Shown: positions 8,926 through 16,191 of the stretch, in pieces | How the letters are laid out: each line of letters begins with the position of its first letter | How positions within the stretch are numbered: position 1 is the stretch's first letter | The notes under the pieces: generated by a model | What the model was told of the DNA's origin: nothing | The model's database searches: none | Seen by the model: the letters and a program-made list of their open reading frames with translations, nothing else | Translations under genes and position numbers: made by a program | From: a virus | DNA: 20,501 nucleotides | Virus record (IMG/VR): IMGVR_UViG_3300039045_000082 | Location: 1 to 20,501 of that record | Reading direction: 5' to 3' (one strand)

Positions 8926-9481
8926 CAGAATCTACTCCTTGCTCTTCGTCTTGAACATTAAGAAACCCACCCTCGTCATCGTCTACGCCTTCTATCATAG
9001 TTTCTGCTTTTTTCATTGCAAACTCTTCTTCTAATCTTGCTTCTTCATTTATTTGTTCATTCATGACTTTAAACATTTCAGGGTTTCTTTGTTTCATTAT
9101 TGAAAAGAATGTTTCATCAGAGACTTGAGGTTCTTGTTCTTCTTCTATGAATAATCTAGGAGTAAACCCATTGTCTATTGATAACTTCAAAAGATACATA
9201 GCTAATGCAGGTTTTATTAATTCTGCTACATCAGGATTAAATGTTCCTTGCATAAAACCTTTAAAAGATATTTGATTCACTATTTCTTCTATTGTTATGC
9301 CTGCAGTCATCATTCTTAACATATCTCTTTGTGGGATTGTTCTGTCTAATTTTTCTGTAATAAAATCTATGGCATCGTTTGGATCAGAAAATCTAGGGGG
9401 TTGCTCCCACGCCCACTTGCCCGGTTCTCCTGTTAAAGAATGACCGGGGGGTGCAGACATTGCTTTTATTTTATCTAACAT
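8915..9481 (-). CDS. Conserved marine-phage virion-operon protein (188 aa), function unknown
   Basis: The N-terminal segment has a Pro/Trp-rich motif (SLTGEPGKWAWEQPPRF) followed by DPNDAIDFITEKL. I have the impression of similar motifs in other marine phages, without an assigned function. Residues about 50-110 are helical (IPQRDMLRMMTAGITIEEIV). The C-terminus, from about 110 on, is very acidic and ends in a DDDEGG...DSDDS tail. Such acidic tails are found on phage assembly or chaperone-like proteins and on proteins that contact basic partners; the neighbouring giant proteins are Lys-rich, so a partner role is possible but unproven. An AGGT ribosome binding site lies just upstream, 7 bases after the preceding stop. 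Its 3' end overlaps the start of the 1032-aa gene by 11 bases. Confidence 0.68.
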   Translation of the reverse strand: MLDKIKAMSAPPGHSLTGEPGKWAWEQPPRFSDPNDAIDFITEKLDRTIPQRDMLRMMTAGITIEEIVNQISFKGFMQGTFNPDVAELIKPALAMYLLKLSIDNGFTPRLFIEEEQEPQVSDETFFSIMKQRNPEMFKVMNEQINEEARLEEEFAMKKAETMIEGVDDDEGGFLNVQDEEQGVDSDDS

Positions 9482-9488
9482 ACTTTAC

Positions 9489-10004
9489 CTATATCTTTGT
9501 ACTTTTAATTTGACCTTTTCCTAAAGCACCCAAAGAAGATAATCTTACGGTAGGTTCTACGACTCTCATTTTAGGCATCCTTGCTTCAGTATACTTCATT
9601 GCTATGTTTTCAACAACTGGATCATCAAAAGCATTGTCTATAACTCGTCTTGATCCTTGAGGAAGTCCACCATAGTTTTTAGCTTTTTGTATATCATACT
9701 TAGATCTAAATGTATCACCTTCAGGTACATCTATGGTAGGCATGTTTTGACCTGTTCTAGGATCAAATCCTAAACCCTGATTAAGTAATTCTTCAATTAC
9801 TTTTCCACCTAAGTCTTTTCCTACCTCTAACGCAGCTTGAGAAACAGGGTCTTTTCCAAAAAATTTATCAATACCAAAACTTGATCCAATCGATTTTAAA
9901 CCTCTATCCAAGAAACTACCTTGAAAGTATTCATTTTTTACATATTCTGTGCCTTTTGATATTGCAGCACCAATAAGTAGATTACCTACGCTTGTTGGAA
10001 ACAT
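9489..10004 (-). CDS. Putative virion protein (171 aa), function unknown
   Basis: Unrecognised. It starts with MFPTSVGNLLIGAAISKGTEY, a moderately hydrophobic amphipathic helix, followed by a Gly/Phe/Asp-rich segment (about 28-60) and a helix with LGGKVIEELLNQGLGF. The C-terminal half is basic, with SRRVIDNAFDDP and MPKMRVVEP, and ends in GKGQIKSTKI. The size and the N-terminal amphipathic helix would suit a small ejected protein, comparable in position to T7 gp14, but no alignment supports this. It is preceded by AAGGAT at good spacing from the ATG, lies 10 bases after the Ala/Gln-rich gene and 7 bases before the 188-aa gene. Confidence 0.65.
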   Translation of the reverse strand: MFPTSVGNLLIGAAISKGTEYVKNEYFQGSFLDRGLKSIGSSFGIDKFFGKDPVSQAALEVGKDLGGKVIEELLNQGLGFDPRTGQNMPTIDVPEGDTFRSKYDIQKAKNYGGLPQGSRRVIDNAFDDPVVENIAMKYTEARMPKMRVVEPTVRLSSLGALGKGQIKSTKI

Positions 10005-10014
10005 TTTTAAATCC

Positions 10015-11358
10015 TTATGTAAATATGTTGTCTATAGTTTTTATAATTAAAAAATCGTCAAATTTACTATCATACAAATCTGATCTCTCTGATATAGCCG
10101 CAGCCTGCATGGCCGCATTGTGGGCCCGATCTAAGTTGTTTTCACTTGTTTGCATACTCCAAGCTGCTTGATCTCTATATAATTGCCATAGATTGTTTTG
10201 TGCTAATTGAGACATATTTAATAATGATTGTAAGTTTGTTCTATTTTCTTCATTTTGTGTAGCCGTGTTCGCTGTGTTGATAGTTCTTCTCCAAACAGCA
10301 TTTGATGCGTCAATTTGTCTGCGTGCATTTGAGTTAAATGTTTCTCTTTGTGAAACCATTTGTGCATTGAATTGATCTACGGCTGTAGCTTGTGATATAT
10401 TAGCTTGTTCAAGAGCAACATTTCTATTTAACGCTGTTGTTTCAACTTGTGATCCCAACTCTGCAAAAAACTGATCAATTTCGTTTTGTGTTTTTGCATT
10501 GAACTGTTTGGCCGCATTGTCTGACGCTGCATCAGTAAACAAAGAACTGGTTGTTGTTTGAAAATCTATTGTAGCTTTTTGCTGTGCATTTGTTAAATTT
10601 TGCATATCCATAGCAAGAAACGTTTTTGCATTATTGACGGCTGCAGCTTGCCTATTATTTAAATTAGCCATATCCATAGATGCAGTAGTTGTTGCATTTT
10701 GTAATGCAGCCTGCTGTCTATTATTTAAATTTTGCAGTTGTATTGCACCATATTTGTTTGCGTCTTGTGCAGCGATCGGTATACCTGCTTCGTATACAGC
10801 TTGTGTTATTGCTGACGCAGCCATACTAGAAGAACCTAATCCTCTTTGTGCCATGATTGCTGATACTTTACGAACAGCAGGAGATGCCCATGCAGGTAAT
10901 TCTGTTCCTTCTTCTATACCTTTGAATAACTCTGCCATCTGGTATTTGACGGTAGCTCTTACATCTAATTCTTCTGTGGCTGCAGTGGCTAAAGCACCTT
11001 CTGATAATGAACCTTGTGCTGCATCAATTACAGCTTTATCAGATACTTCACCTGTGACTTTTTTTACTTCACCAATCTTACCGACTTGCGTAGCATCATA
11101 CTTTGGTGCTGTTGTTTTTTCAGGAGAGTCCTGTTGAAAATCTTTAGGATCTAATTTTTTAGGATCATCTATTCTTATATCTGGAATGTCATAATCTTTA
11201 CTTTTTAGAAGTTCATCATCCTTAACTTCTCTTTCTTCTAAATCTAATGTTTGTGACGGTTTTAAAGTATCTTGATCGGCTTTACCTGCTTGTTGTTGCA
11301 GAATAGCTTTCTCAAGTTCTTTTCCAGTTTTACCTTTTAACTTGTCATCTTCAGCCAT
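10015..11358 (-). CDS. Ala/Gln/Asn-rich putative internal virion protein
   Basis: A 447-residue protein. The first 100 residues are charged and Lys/Asp-rich (probably flexible). From about 115 on it is Ala/Gln/Asn/Thr-rich and predicted to be long helices. A segment at about 156-200 (AWASPAVRKVSAIMAQRGLG, then SSSMAASAI and PIAAQDAN) is of a type I associate with internal virion or ejection proteins of marine podoviruses. Residues 206-271 are three 22-residue repeats, each with an N-L-(N/T)-N-x-Q core. The rest is further coiled-coil-like sequence. The role is inferred from composition and position after the fibres. A GGAAG ribosome binding site precedes the ATG, which overlaps the stop of the membrane protein gene by one base (TAATG). 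Confidence 0.72.
   Translation of the reverse strand: MAEDDKLKGKTGKELEKAILQQQAGKADQDTLKPSQTLDLEEREVKDDELLKSKDYDIPDIRIDDPKKLDPKDFQQDSPEKTTAPKYDATQVGKIGEVKKVTGEVSDKAVIDAAQGSLSEGALATAATEELDVRATVKYQMAELFKGIEEGTELPAWASPAVRKVSAIMAQRGLGSSSMAASAITQAVYEAGIPIAAQDANKYGAIQLQNLNNRQQAALQNATTTASMDMANLNNRQAAAVNNAKTFLAMDMQNLTNAQQKATIDFQTTTSSLFTDAASDNAAKQFNAKTQNEIDQFFAELGSQVETTALNRNVALEQANISQATAVDQFNAQMVSQRETFNSNARRQIDASNAVWRRTINTANTATQNEENRTNLQSLLNMSQLAQNNLWQLYRDQAAWSMQTSENNLDRAHNAAMQAAAISERSDLYDSKFDDFLIIKTIDNIFT
10546..10743 (-). repeat. Three degenerate 66-bp (22-residue) coding repeats
   Basis: Residues 206-227, 228-249 and 250-271 of the Ala/Gln-rich protein line up as three units with the pattern (I/M)(Q/D)(L/M)xNL(N/T)Nx(Q)xAA..., i.e. 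a 66-bp period. The units are divergent in DNA but clear in protein. The repeat fits a long amphipathic helix lengthened by whole units. Confidence 0.6.
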
Positions 11359-11594
11359 TATCTACTTCCCATCAATACTTTGTCTAACTTATCTTCTAAT
11401 CTTCTTAGTGCATCCATCAACTCATGCACATCATCTTTTACATCATCTTTACGTGCATACTCTTCTCGTGTCTTGTTAAGGAGTATTTGTATTCGTTTTA
11501 CCTCTTGGAACATCTTATTAAATGCCCAACCAAATGGTACAACGACCATAGTCAGGATTATGTTCCAAAATAACATTGGGTCAATGCTTTCCAT
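11358..11594 (-). CDS. Small membrane protein with coiled coil (holin/spanin-position candidate)
   Basis: A 78-residue protein: one transmembrane segment near the N-terminus (about residues 7-25, MLFWNIILTMVVVPFGWAF) followed by a charged coiled-coil-like tail with QILLNKTREE and LMDALRRLEDKLDKVL. Small proteins of this design sit after tail-fibre genes in many marine phages; in T7 the holin (gp17.5) also follows the tail fibre. A lysis or membrane-anchoring role is therefore possible, but holins usually have a shorter cytoplasmic part, and no lysis partner is visible here. The start at 11594 is preferred over an in-frame ATG at 11621 because it lies 5 bases after the upstream stop, has GTGGAT 7 bases before it, and excludes residues that would overlap the fibre gene. 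It ends in a 1-base overlap with the next start. Confidence 0.68.
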   Translation of the reverse strand: MESIDPMLFWNIILTMVVVPFGWAFNKMFQEVKRIQILLNKTREEYARKDDVKDDVHELMDALRRLEDKLDKVLMGSR

Positions 11595-11599
11595 ATTGT

Positions 11600-12892
11600 T
11601 TATCCACAGTATAATGCACAAGGTACAGTGTAACTTCCGTCACTGTAAGTTTCTTGTTTGATGTTTGTTAATACTTTGCCTATAGTCTTGCTTCTTATGA
11701 CATCATCATCTTGTACTTTAGCTGTGCCATCTCCATTAGATGAAAGCAAATCACCTGCTTGTACTGTTACGTCTTTGTTAACTCTTACTACATGAGTTCC
11801 AACTGCTGTAACGTACATATCATTTACTGTATCGTCATCATTATCCCAATTAGCAAAAACTCCATAAACTCTTTTGCTATCTGCTGTGTCTGATATTTTA
11901 CATTTGGTGTGCTTGTTATCATCTTCTTTGATAATAGTTGCTTTATAATCATTTTCTTCATAGGTATATGTTATCGTATCGCCAACATTTTCACCATCTT
12001 TTAAGACGTAACTTACTTTTTTAGTTGTTTCATCATTTTCATCTGTTTCATCATTTTCATCTGTTTTAGGAATTGTAAACTGAACTTGATACCAATCACA
12101 CATTTCATCAATAGTTTCAATAATAGTTCCATTTAATATAGTTGGTTTTGAATTATCTGTTAATCTTGACCAGTGAGAACCACTAAAGGCATTATAAGAA
12201 ACAGTGCTACCACTGACTGATATTGTTCCTTCAACAGTTCCATTTTGTCTTAAATCTACTATTGTTCCATCATTATTTAATCTATTTAAGTGTAAAACTG
12301 TTCCTTGATAAACTGCAACCATAATATTGGAGTCATTATCAATTCCTCTCAAAGATATTCCTCTAGCACTACCACTATTATCGGCAACATTGCTATCAGT
12401 AGTACCTACTAAGAAATCACCACCACTAGTTAATCTAGCTCTTTCGCTTTCAGTTGTGCTAAACATTAAATTAGTTTGAACAGTTGAACTTGACGTGCCA
12501 GTCTGTTGAGCAGAAATCTCTGCTCCAATATCTGAAACAGCAGAAGTATTTACACCTCTAAATTTTATACTACCTAATAATTCATTATCTGCTGTAGCTG
12601 CAAAGTTACCACTGTCAGTTGATGATTTTTGCATCACTATTTCAGGCTGATGACTATCTGTTGTTGACCTACATAAAAATGATAATACTGCACCTTCAGC
12701 AGATGTTGCAATGTTTAGTTTACCACCATTTATTTGGGATGTCTCACCAATAGCAACAAAGTCACTTCCTGCATCACATACTAAAAGGTTAGCATCACCA
12801 TTGCCTTCAACACGTAAATCTACATCATTGCTATCTTCGTTGATTACTGCTCCACCTGATAATATTCTTGCTGTATCACTTGCTCTTGTCAT
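11600..12892 (-). CDS. Tail fibre protein with non-S74 C-terminal domain (peptidase G2-like candidate)
   Basis: A 430-residue fibre-like protein. Residues 1-230 are Ser/Thr/Asn/Gly-rich beta sequence, including the common fibre phrase ESERARLTSGGDFLVGTT and an ISVSGSTVSYN segment that in the neighbouring fibre type leads into an S74 domain. Here it leads instead into NAFSGSHWSRLTDNSKPTI (about 234-252) and later VYGVFANWDNDD, then a compact beta domain ending DGSYTVPCALYCG. I associate this arrangement with the peptidase G2 / intramolecular-chaperone type C-terminal domains seen in phage appendages; this is from memory and should be checked. Residues about 270-330 look like an acidic insertion with an exact 18-bp duplication. 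An AAAGGG ribosome binding site overlaps the end of the preceding gene. Probable host-recognition protein. Confidence 0.7.
   Translation of the reverse strand: MTRASDTARILSGGAVINEDSNDVDLRVEGNGDANLLVCDAGSDFVAIGETSQINGGKLNIATSAEGAVLSFLCRSTTDSHQPEIVMQKSSTDSGNFAATADNELLGSIKFRGVNTSAVSDIGAEISAQQTGTSSSTVQTNLMFSTTESERARLTSGGDFLVGTTDSNVADNSGSARGISLRGIDNDSNIMVAVYQGTVLHLNRLNNDGTIVDLRQNGTVEGTISVSGSTVSYNAFSGSHWSRLTDNSKPTILNGTIIETIDEMCDWYQVQFTIPKTDENDETDENDETTKKVSYVLKDGENVGDTITYTYEENDYKATIIKEDDNKHTKCKISDTADSKRVYGVFANWDNDDDTVNDMYVTAVGTHVVRVNKDVTVQAGDLLSSNGDGTAKVQDDDVIRSKTIGKVLTNIKQETYSDGSYTVPCALYCG
12031..12066 (-). repeat. Exact 18-bp tandem duplication in a fibre gene
   Basis: Two identical 18-base copies (catcattttcatctgttt on the + strand, 12031-12048 and 12049-12066) encode two TDENDE units in the acidic part of the fibre protein. 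The five bases before the first copy continue the pattern. Being in frame and perfect, it looks like a recent slippage product that lengthens or shortens an acidic loop. Confidence 0.85.
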
Positions 12893-12895
12893 TTT

Positions 12896-14203
12896 TTACC
12901 CTTTCAATGCTTTTACTTCTGCTTCAAGTGTTTCTATTCTTGTAAGTGCTTCTTGTAATGTCTTTGTTAGAAGAGGAACTAAAAATCCGTGGTCAATACC
13001 TTGTGCTATAATTGCATCTTCTTCATCAACTGCATCTTTAACTCCACTTACTGCATTTGGTACAACTGATTCCACTTCATGTGCAAGAAAGCCATCAACT
13101 GTTTTGTCTGGTGTAACCTTAAAATTAAATCTAGCAGGTTTTAGTTGTTTTAGTCTTGATGTAGCATCAAAATCGTAATTTACATTTTCTTTAAGTCTAT
13201 AATCAGATGATGTTTGGTAGGCTGTTACATTACTTGATGTTGTAATTATTTGACCACAAGTGATTGCAGTAGTATCATTACCCCCTGATTGTCTAAAAAA
13301 CTTTATCATATCTTCATCACTAGATGCAGAGGTTTTAAAAACACCTAAATTGTAACTTCCAGTTCCTTGTATTCTACTTCTTCCATTGTTATCTACTAAG
13401 AATCTTACATTTCCATCTCCATCTGATAAAACAATGTAATTATCTGCTGTCCGTAAATCATAACCATCTTGATTACCATCATATTTACCAATAAATGTAT
13501 TCTTATCACCATTAGTTACTGCACTTCCTGCACTATGTCCTATGAATACATTTTGGTCACCTACATTTGCAACTCCTGATTGATATCCTATGTAAGTATT
13601 TTTACCATTAGTTGTAATAGCTTTTCCTGCTTCAAAACCCACTGCTGTATTATCATCTGCTGTAGTAATTGCTGTTCCTGCTTCATCTCCAACTACAGTA
13701 TTGTAATTACCACCACTTTGTATAGCATCTCCTGCATTTTCACCTATTCTTACATTAGACGTACCACTTGTAGATGTAATTATTTCACCACTAAATGTAG
13801 CATTACCTGTAACTCCAAGTGTTCCTGCAGCAGTTGCATTACCTGTCAGTGCTGTTGTTCCTGTCACTGCAAGTGTACCACCCATAGTAACGTTACCATC
13901 AAACGTACCACCATCTGCTTTACTTACAGTGTCTGCTACCGAGAACACATCAAATACCACAATGACCACGAGGTCACTTGCAGTAGCTCCTGTGCCTAAT
14001 ACTATTGATGTACCACTTGTTGCAGTGTAGTCTGCATCACCTAACTTTACACCATTTTGGTACACATCTACGAAGTTACTGTCTTTGTAACTTAAAGATG
14101 TACCCTCTGCACCTGCACCACTGAATGTGGTCTGCGATGCTGTGGCAGTGTAGGTGTGAACCCTACGAACTCCATTAGATGGACTGACTCCTATGTATGC
14201 CAT
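12896..14203 (-). CDS. Tail fibre with YadA-head-like stalk and C-terminal S74 self-cleaving chaperone
   Basis: A 435-residue fibre. Residues 1-92 form an N-terminal beta domain starting MAYIGVSPSN, related in pattern to the fibre at 15006-16190. Residues 95-140 are short TxxxTG beta repeats. Residues about 151-240 hold five to six 16-17-residue units of the type NTxxGxxAGxAIT, like the left-handed beta-roll of YadA-type trimeric adhesin heads. The C-terminus is a peptidase S74 intramolecular chaperone: TSSDYRLKEN with the Ser333-Asp334 pair, then GFLAHEVESVVP, VPLLTKTLQEAL and a coiled-coil end. In this family the chaperone drives trimer folding and is then released by self-cleavage before the serine, leaving a fibre of about 332 residues. 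A CAGGGG at the end of the preceding gene is the ribosome binding site; gap 3 bases. Confidence 0.88.
   Translation of the reverse strand: MAYIGVSPSNGVRRVHTYTATASQTTFSGAGAEGTSLSYKDSNFVDVYQNGVKLGDADYTATSGTSIVLGTGATASDLVVIVVFDVFSVADTVSKADGGTFDGNVTMGGTLAVTGTTALTGNATAAGTLGVTGNATFSGEIITSTSGTSNVRIGENAGDAIQSGGNYNTVVGDEAGTAITTADDNTAVGFEAGKAITTNGKNTYIGYQSGVANVGDQNVFIGHSAGSAVTNGDKNTFIGKYDGNQDGYDLRTADNYIVLSDGDGNVRFLVDNNGRSRIQGTGSYNLGVFKTSASSDEDMIKFFRQSGGNDTTAITCGQIITTSSNVTAYQTSSDYRLKENVNYDFDATSRLKQLKPARFNFKVTPDKTVDGFLAHEVESVVPNAVSGVKDAVDEEDAIIAQGIDHGFLVPLLTKTLQEALTRIETLEAEVKALKG
13484..13753 (-). repeat. YadA-head-like beta-roll repeats in fibre stalk
   Basis: Residues about 151-240 of the fibre repeat every 16-17 residues with a Thr/Val-Val/Ile-Gly-x-x-(A/S)-G core (for example TAVGFEAGKAI, TYIGYQSG, VFIGHSAGSAV). 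Repetition is at protein level; the DNA copies have diverged. It predicts a trimeric left-handed parallel beta-roll. Confidence 0.75.
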
Positions 14204-14206
14204 GTT

Positions 14207-14503
14207 TTACCCCTGTGCTTCAATCTTAGCCTTGTATGCTTTTTTTACATCATCTGTCCAAACAGTATTACATATATCTTGAACTTGTTGTGGTTGGTCA
14301 CTTACATCTGTATCATTCCATACCCATTTATCTGGAGTGCTATCTATTGGTTTAGTGTGACCACAAGGAATTAAACTATATCTTTTATTTGACCTACTAA
14401 TTTCTTGCCCATCTTCAGTAATAACTATGTTTATTAAAACTTGAATTATGCAAGTATGCACTATTTCTATTTTTATAATTTCTTCTGTTTTTGTTATTGC
14501 CAT
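14207..14503 (-). CDS. Small conserved tail-region protein (98 aa), function unknown
   Basis: A 98-residue protein with an N-terminal beta part (EEIIKIEIVHTCIIQVLINIVI), an EDGQEISRSNKRYSLIPCG segment, and a helical C-terminus with QPQQVQDICNTVWTDDVKKAY. I have the impression of similar proteins beside the fibre genes of other marine phages, without a known role. It could be a fibre assembly factor or a small virion component, but nothing in the sequence decides this. It lies between a free-standing fibre-tip-like gene (11-base gap) and the YadA-head/S74 fibre (3-base gap). An AAGGAA ribosome binding site precedes the ATG. Its final codons supply the ribosome binding site of the following fibre. 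Confidence 0.65.
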   Translation of the reverse strand: MAITKTEEIIKIEIVHTCIIQVLINIVITEDGQEISRSNKRYSLIPCGHTKPIDSTPDKWVWNDTDVSDQPQQVQDICNTVWTDDVKKAYKAKIEAQG

Positions 14504-14514
14504 ATTTTTATTCC

Positions 14515-15006
14515 TTATACTTTAAATATTACAGTTGCAAAAGCATCGGCGTTTCCGTTATTAAATTTATTTACATGAGTTGACCCAGACCCTGCATCAT
14601 CAAGAGATTCGATAAATGACATGTAAGTTTGACCTGCATTTATAAATATATTATAATTAAAACATGCTGATTCTACATCTATTAAATTAACTGTGCATGA
14701 ACCAGAACCATAAGAACCCGATTTTGGAGTAAATGGTGAACCTTGTAAATAAAGAGTTGTAGCACCTGTCAAACCAGTTGTTGTAATATTTATAAGATTT
14801 ATATTTAAAATTACAGTGTCACCAATTTTTGTGTAAAAATTTGTTTGTGTTACTGAACCAGTATTTCCACCACTTGTTGCATCTGATACTGTTAAATCAA
14901 AAGTGCCTTCTTCATAGTCGTCTAAAGTATTAGCAGTACCTGAACCACCTATCTTGATGTCAGTTACTTGACCAATACCATCTCCTATTACTCGTGTTAA
15001 TGCCAT
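14515..15006 (-). CDS. Small free-standing fibre-tip-like structural protein (163 aa)
   Basis: A 163-residue beta-rich protein. After a short N-terminus (MALTRVIGDGIGQVTDI) it contains TANTLDDYEEGTFDLTV, and later NFYTKIGDTVILNINL. The 'YEEGT(F/W)xxTv ... YTKIGdxV' pattern is common at the C-termini of phage tail fibres and receptor-binding proteins, where it forms a beta-sandwich tip. Here it stands alone, with no shaft or N-terminal anchor domain, so it may attach to another fibre or be the remnant or exchange form of a fibre tip. The start overlaps the preceding fibre's stop by one base (TAATG), with GGAG upstream, so the two are translationally coupled. The family is recognised by motif only. 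Confidence 0.7.
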   Translation of the reverse strand: MALTRVIGDGIGQVTDIKIGGSGTANTLDDYEEGTFDLTVSDATSGGNTGSVTQTNFYTKIGDTVILNINLINITTTGLTGATTLYLQGSPFTPKSGSYGSGSCTVNLIDVESACFNYNIFINAGQTYMSFIESLDDAGSGSTHVNKFNNGNADAFATVIFKV

Positions 15007-16190
15007 TACTTACTCTCCAATGCTGCCACTTTTGTTTTAAGTGTGTCTATCTCTGCTAATGCTTCTTGAAGTGATTTTGTTAAAAGTGGAACTAATAAAC
15101 TTGTGTCTATTCCTTGTATAACATCTCTTGTTTTCTCATCACCATTTTCATCTGTGTATTTTTCTGTTTCATCTTTTACACCAGTAACAGCAAGAGGACA
15201 AACTTCTTGTGCTTCATGTGCTATAAAACCAGTAACCTTAACATCTGAATTTGTTTTAAAATTAAACTCACAAGGTTTTAATTTTTTAACTTGTGATGAT
15301 GCGTCAAAAGAATAATTTATATTTTCTTTTAATCTGTAATCAGAACTTGTTGCATAAACTGTATTACTTCCATTAAAACCTATACTACCTTTAGTACTTG
15401 CATCAGACAAAAACACAAAAAAGTTTTCTGTACCACTGTCATAATCTGTGAGGTTCATGAAACCCATGTTATTACCATCGTGTGCTAGTAATAATTGACC
15501 AGTGCTAGTTACTGTAGTTCCAGTGCCACTAGAAATAGCAGACAAATCTACTGTTGTAGTGCCTATCATTACATTGCCACTGTTGTCTATTCGCATACGT
15601 TCTGTATTATTTGTAGAAAATGTCATGGCAGCATTAGATGTATTATTTAGTTCTAATTGTCCACTTGAAGGTACAGAAATAGTAGATGTTCCAGAGCCAG
15701 TTCTTTCTAGTTTTATTTGTAAGTCAGATGATTTTTCAAGGTGTATATCACTGTCTATAGTTGTAGCACCTATTCCTAGCTTTCCTCCCAAACTAACATT
15801 TTCATCACTATCTATAGTTATGGCAGTTGCATCAGCATTATCATCTATACCGAGTGAGGTAAATGCACCTGTAAACGTACCTGTTGTCGCAGTCAACGCA
15901 TTGTTACTCGGATGACTTACTGTACCTACTGTTCTAAACAAATAATACACAAAGATATTATTACCTGAGTTACTTGATGGTGCAGCAGTAAATGTAAGTG
16001 TAGTTCCACTGCTCACTGCGTATGCTACAGATGGTTCTTGTATAACACCATCTACAGATACAAGTATGTCCTCATCAGAACCTACTGCATGGTCTAATGT
16101 AAATGCAGTTGTAGAACCATCACCTGAAAATACAGATGCTGCTTTGGGTGCTACAAATCTATTGGATGGGTCATTACCGATGTATGCCAT
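15006..16190 (-). CDS. Tail fibre with C-terminal S74 self-cleaving chaperone
   Basis: A 394-residue fibre. The N-terminal domain (1-90) starts MAYIGNDPSN and ends IFVYYLFRTVGT, a beta domain found at the start of many marine phage fibres and probably its attachment part. The shaft (about 95-275) is Ser/Thr/Asn-rich beta sequence with the usual TERMRIDNSGNVMIGTT phrase. Residues 281-394 are a peptidase S74 chaperone: ATSSDYRLKEN with Ser283-Asp284, LKPCEFNFK, GFIAHEAQEVCP, VPLLTKSLQEAL and a final coiled coil. Self-cleavage before Ser283 would leave a fibre of about 282 residues. Relative to the other S74 fibre in this window it carries an extra polar insert at about 341-353. The ribosome binding site GGAG lies within the last codons of the preceding gene. 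Confidence 0.88.
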   Translation of the reverse strand: MAYIGNDPSNRFVAPKAASVFSGDGSTTAFTLDHAVGSDEDILVSVDGVIQEPSVAYAVSSGTTLTFTAAPSSNSGNNIFVYYLFRTVGTVSHPSNNALTATTGTFTGAFTSLGIDDNADATAITIDSDENVSLGGKLGIGATTIDSDIHLEKSSDLQIKLERTGSGTSTISVPSSGQLELNNTSNAAMTFSTNNTERMRIDNSGNVMIGTTTVDLSAISSGTGTTVTSTGQLLLAHDGNNMGFMNLTDYDSGTENFFVFLSDASTKGSIGFNGSNTVYATSSDYRLKENINYSFDASSQVKKLKPCEFNFKTNSDVKVTGFIAHEAQEVCPLAVTGVKDETEKYTDENGDEKTRDVIQGIDTSLLVPLLTKSLQEALAEIDTLKTKVAALESK

Positions 16191-16191
16191 C

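Noticed and set aside
10634-11137. A 167-aa + strand frame rich in Ala and Cys
   Set aside because: Antisense of the Ala/Gln/Asn-rich virion protein; its composition mirrors the GCA/GCT-rich codons of the real gene and it has no gene context.
11595-11621. Upstream ATG (11621) for the membrane coiled-coil protein
   Set aside because: It would overlap the fibre gene's last codons and lacks a ribosome binding site, while ATG 11594 has one and lies just after the fibre stop.
13580-13999. A Cys/Ser/Thr-rich 139-aa + strand frame that looks like a metallothionein-type protein
   Set aside because: Shadow of the beta-roll fibre gene: ACA/GCA-type codons read in reverse give TGT/TGC runs. No ribosome binding site or neighbours on that strand.
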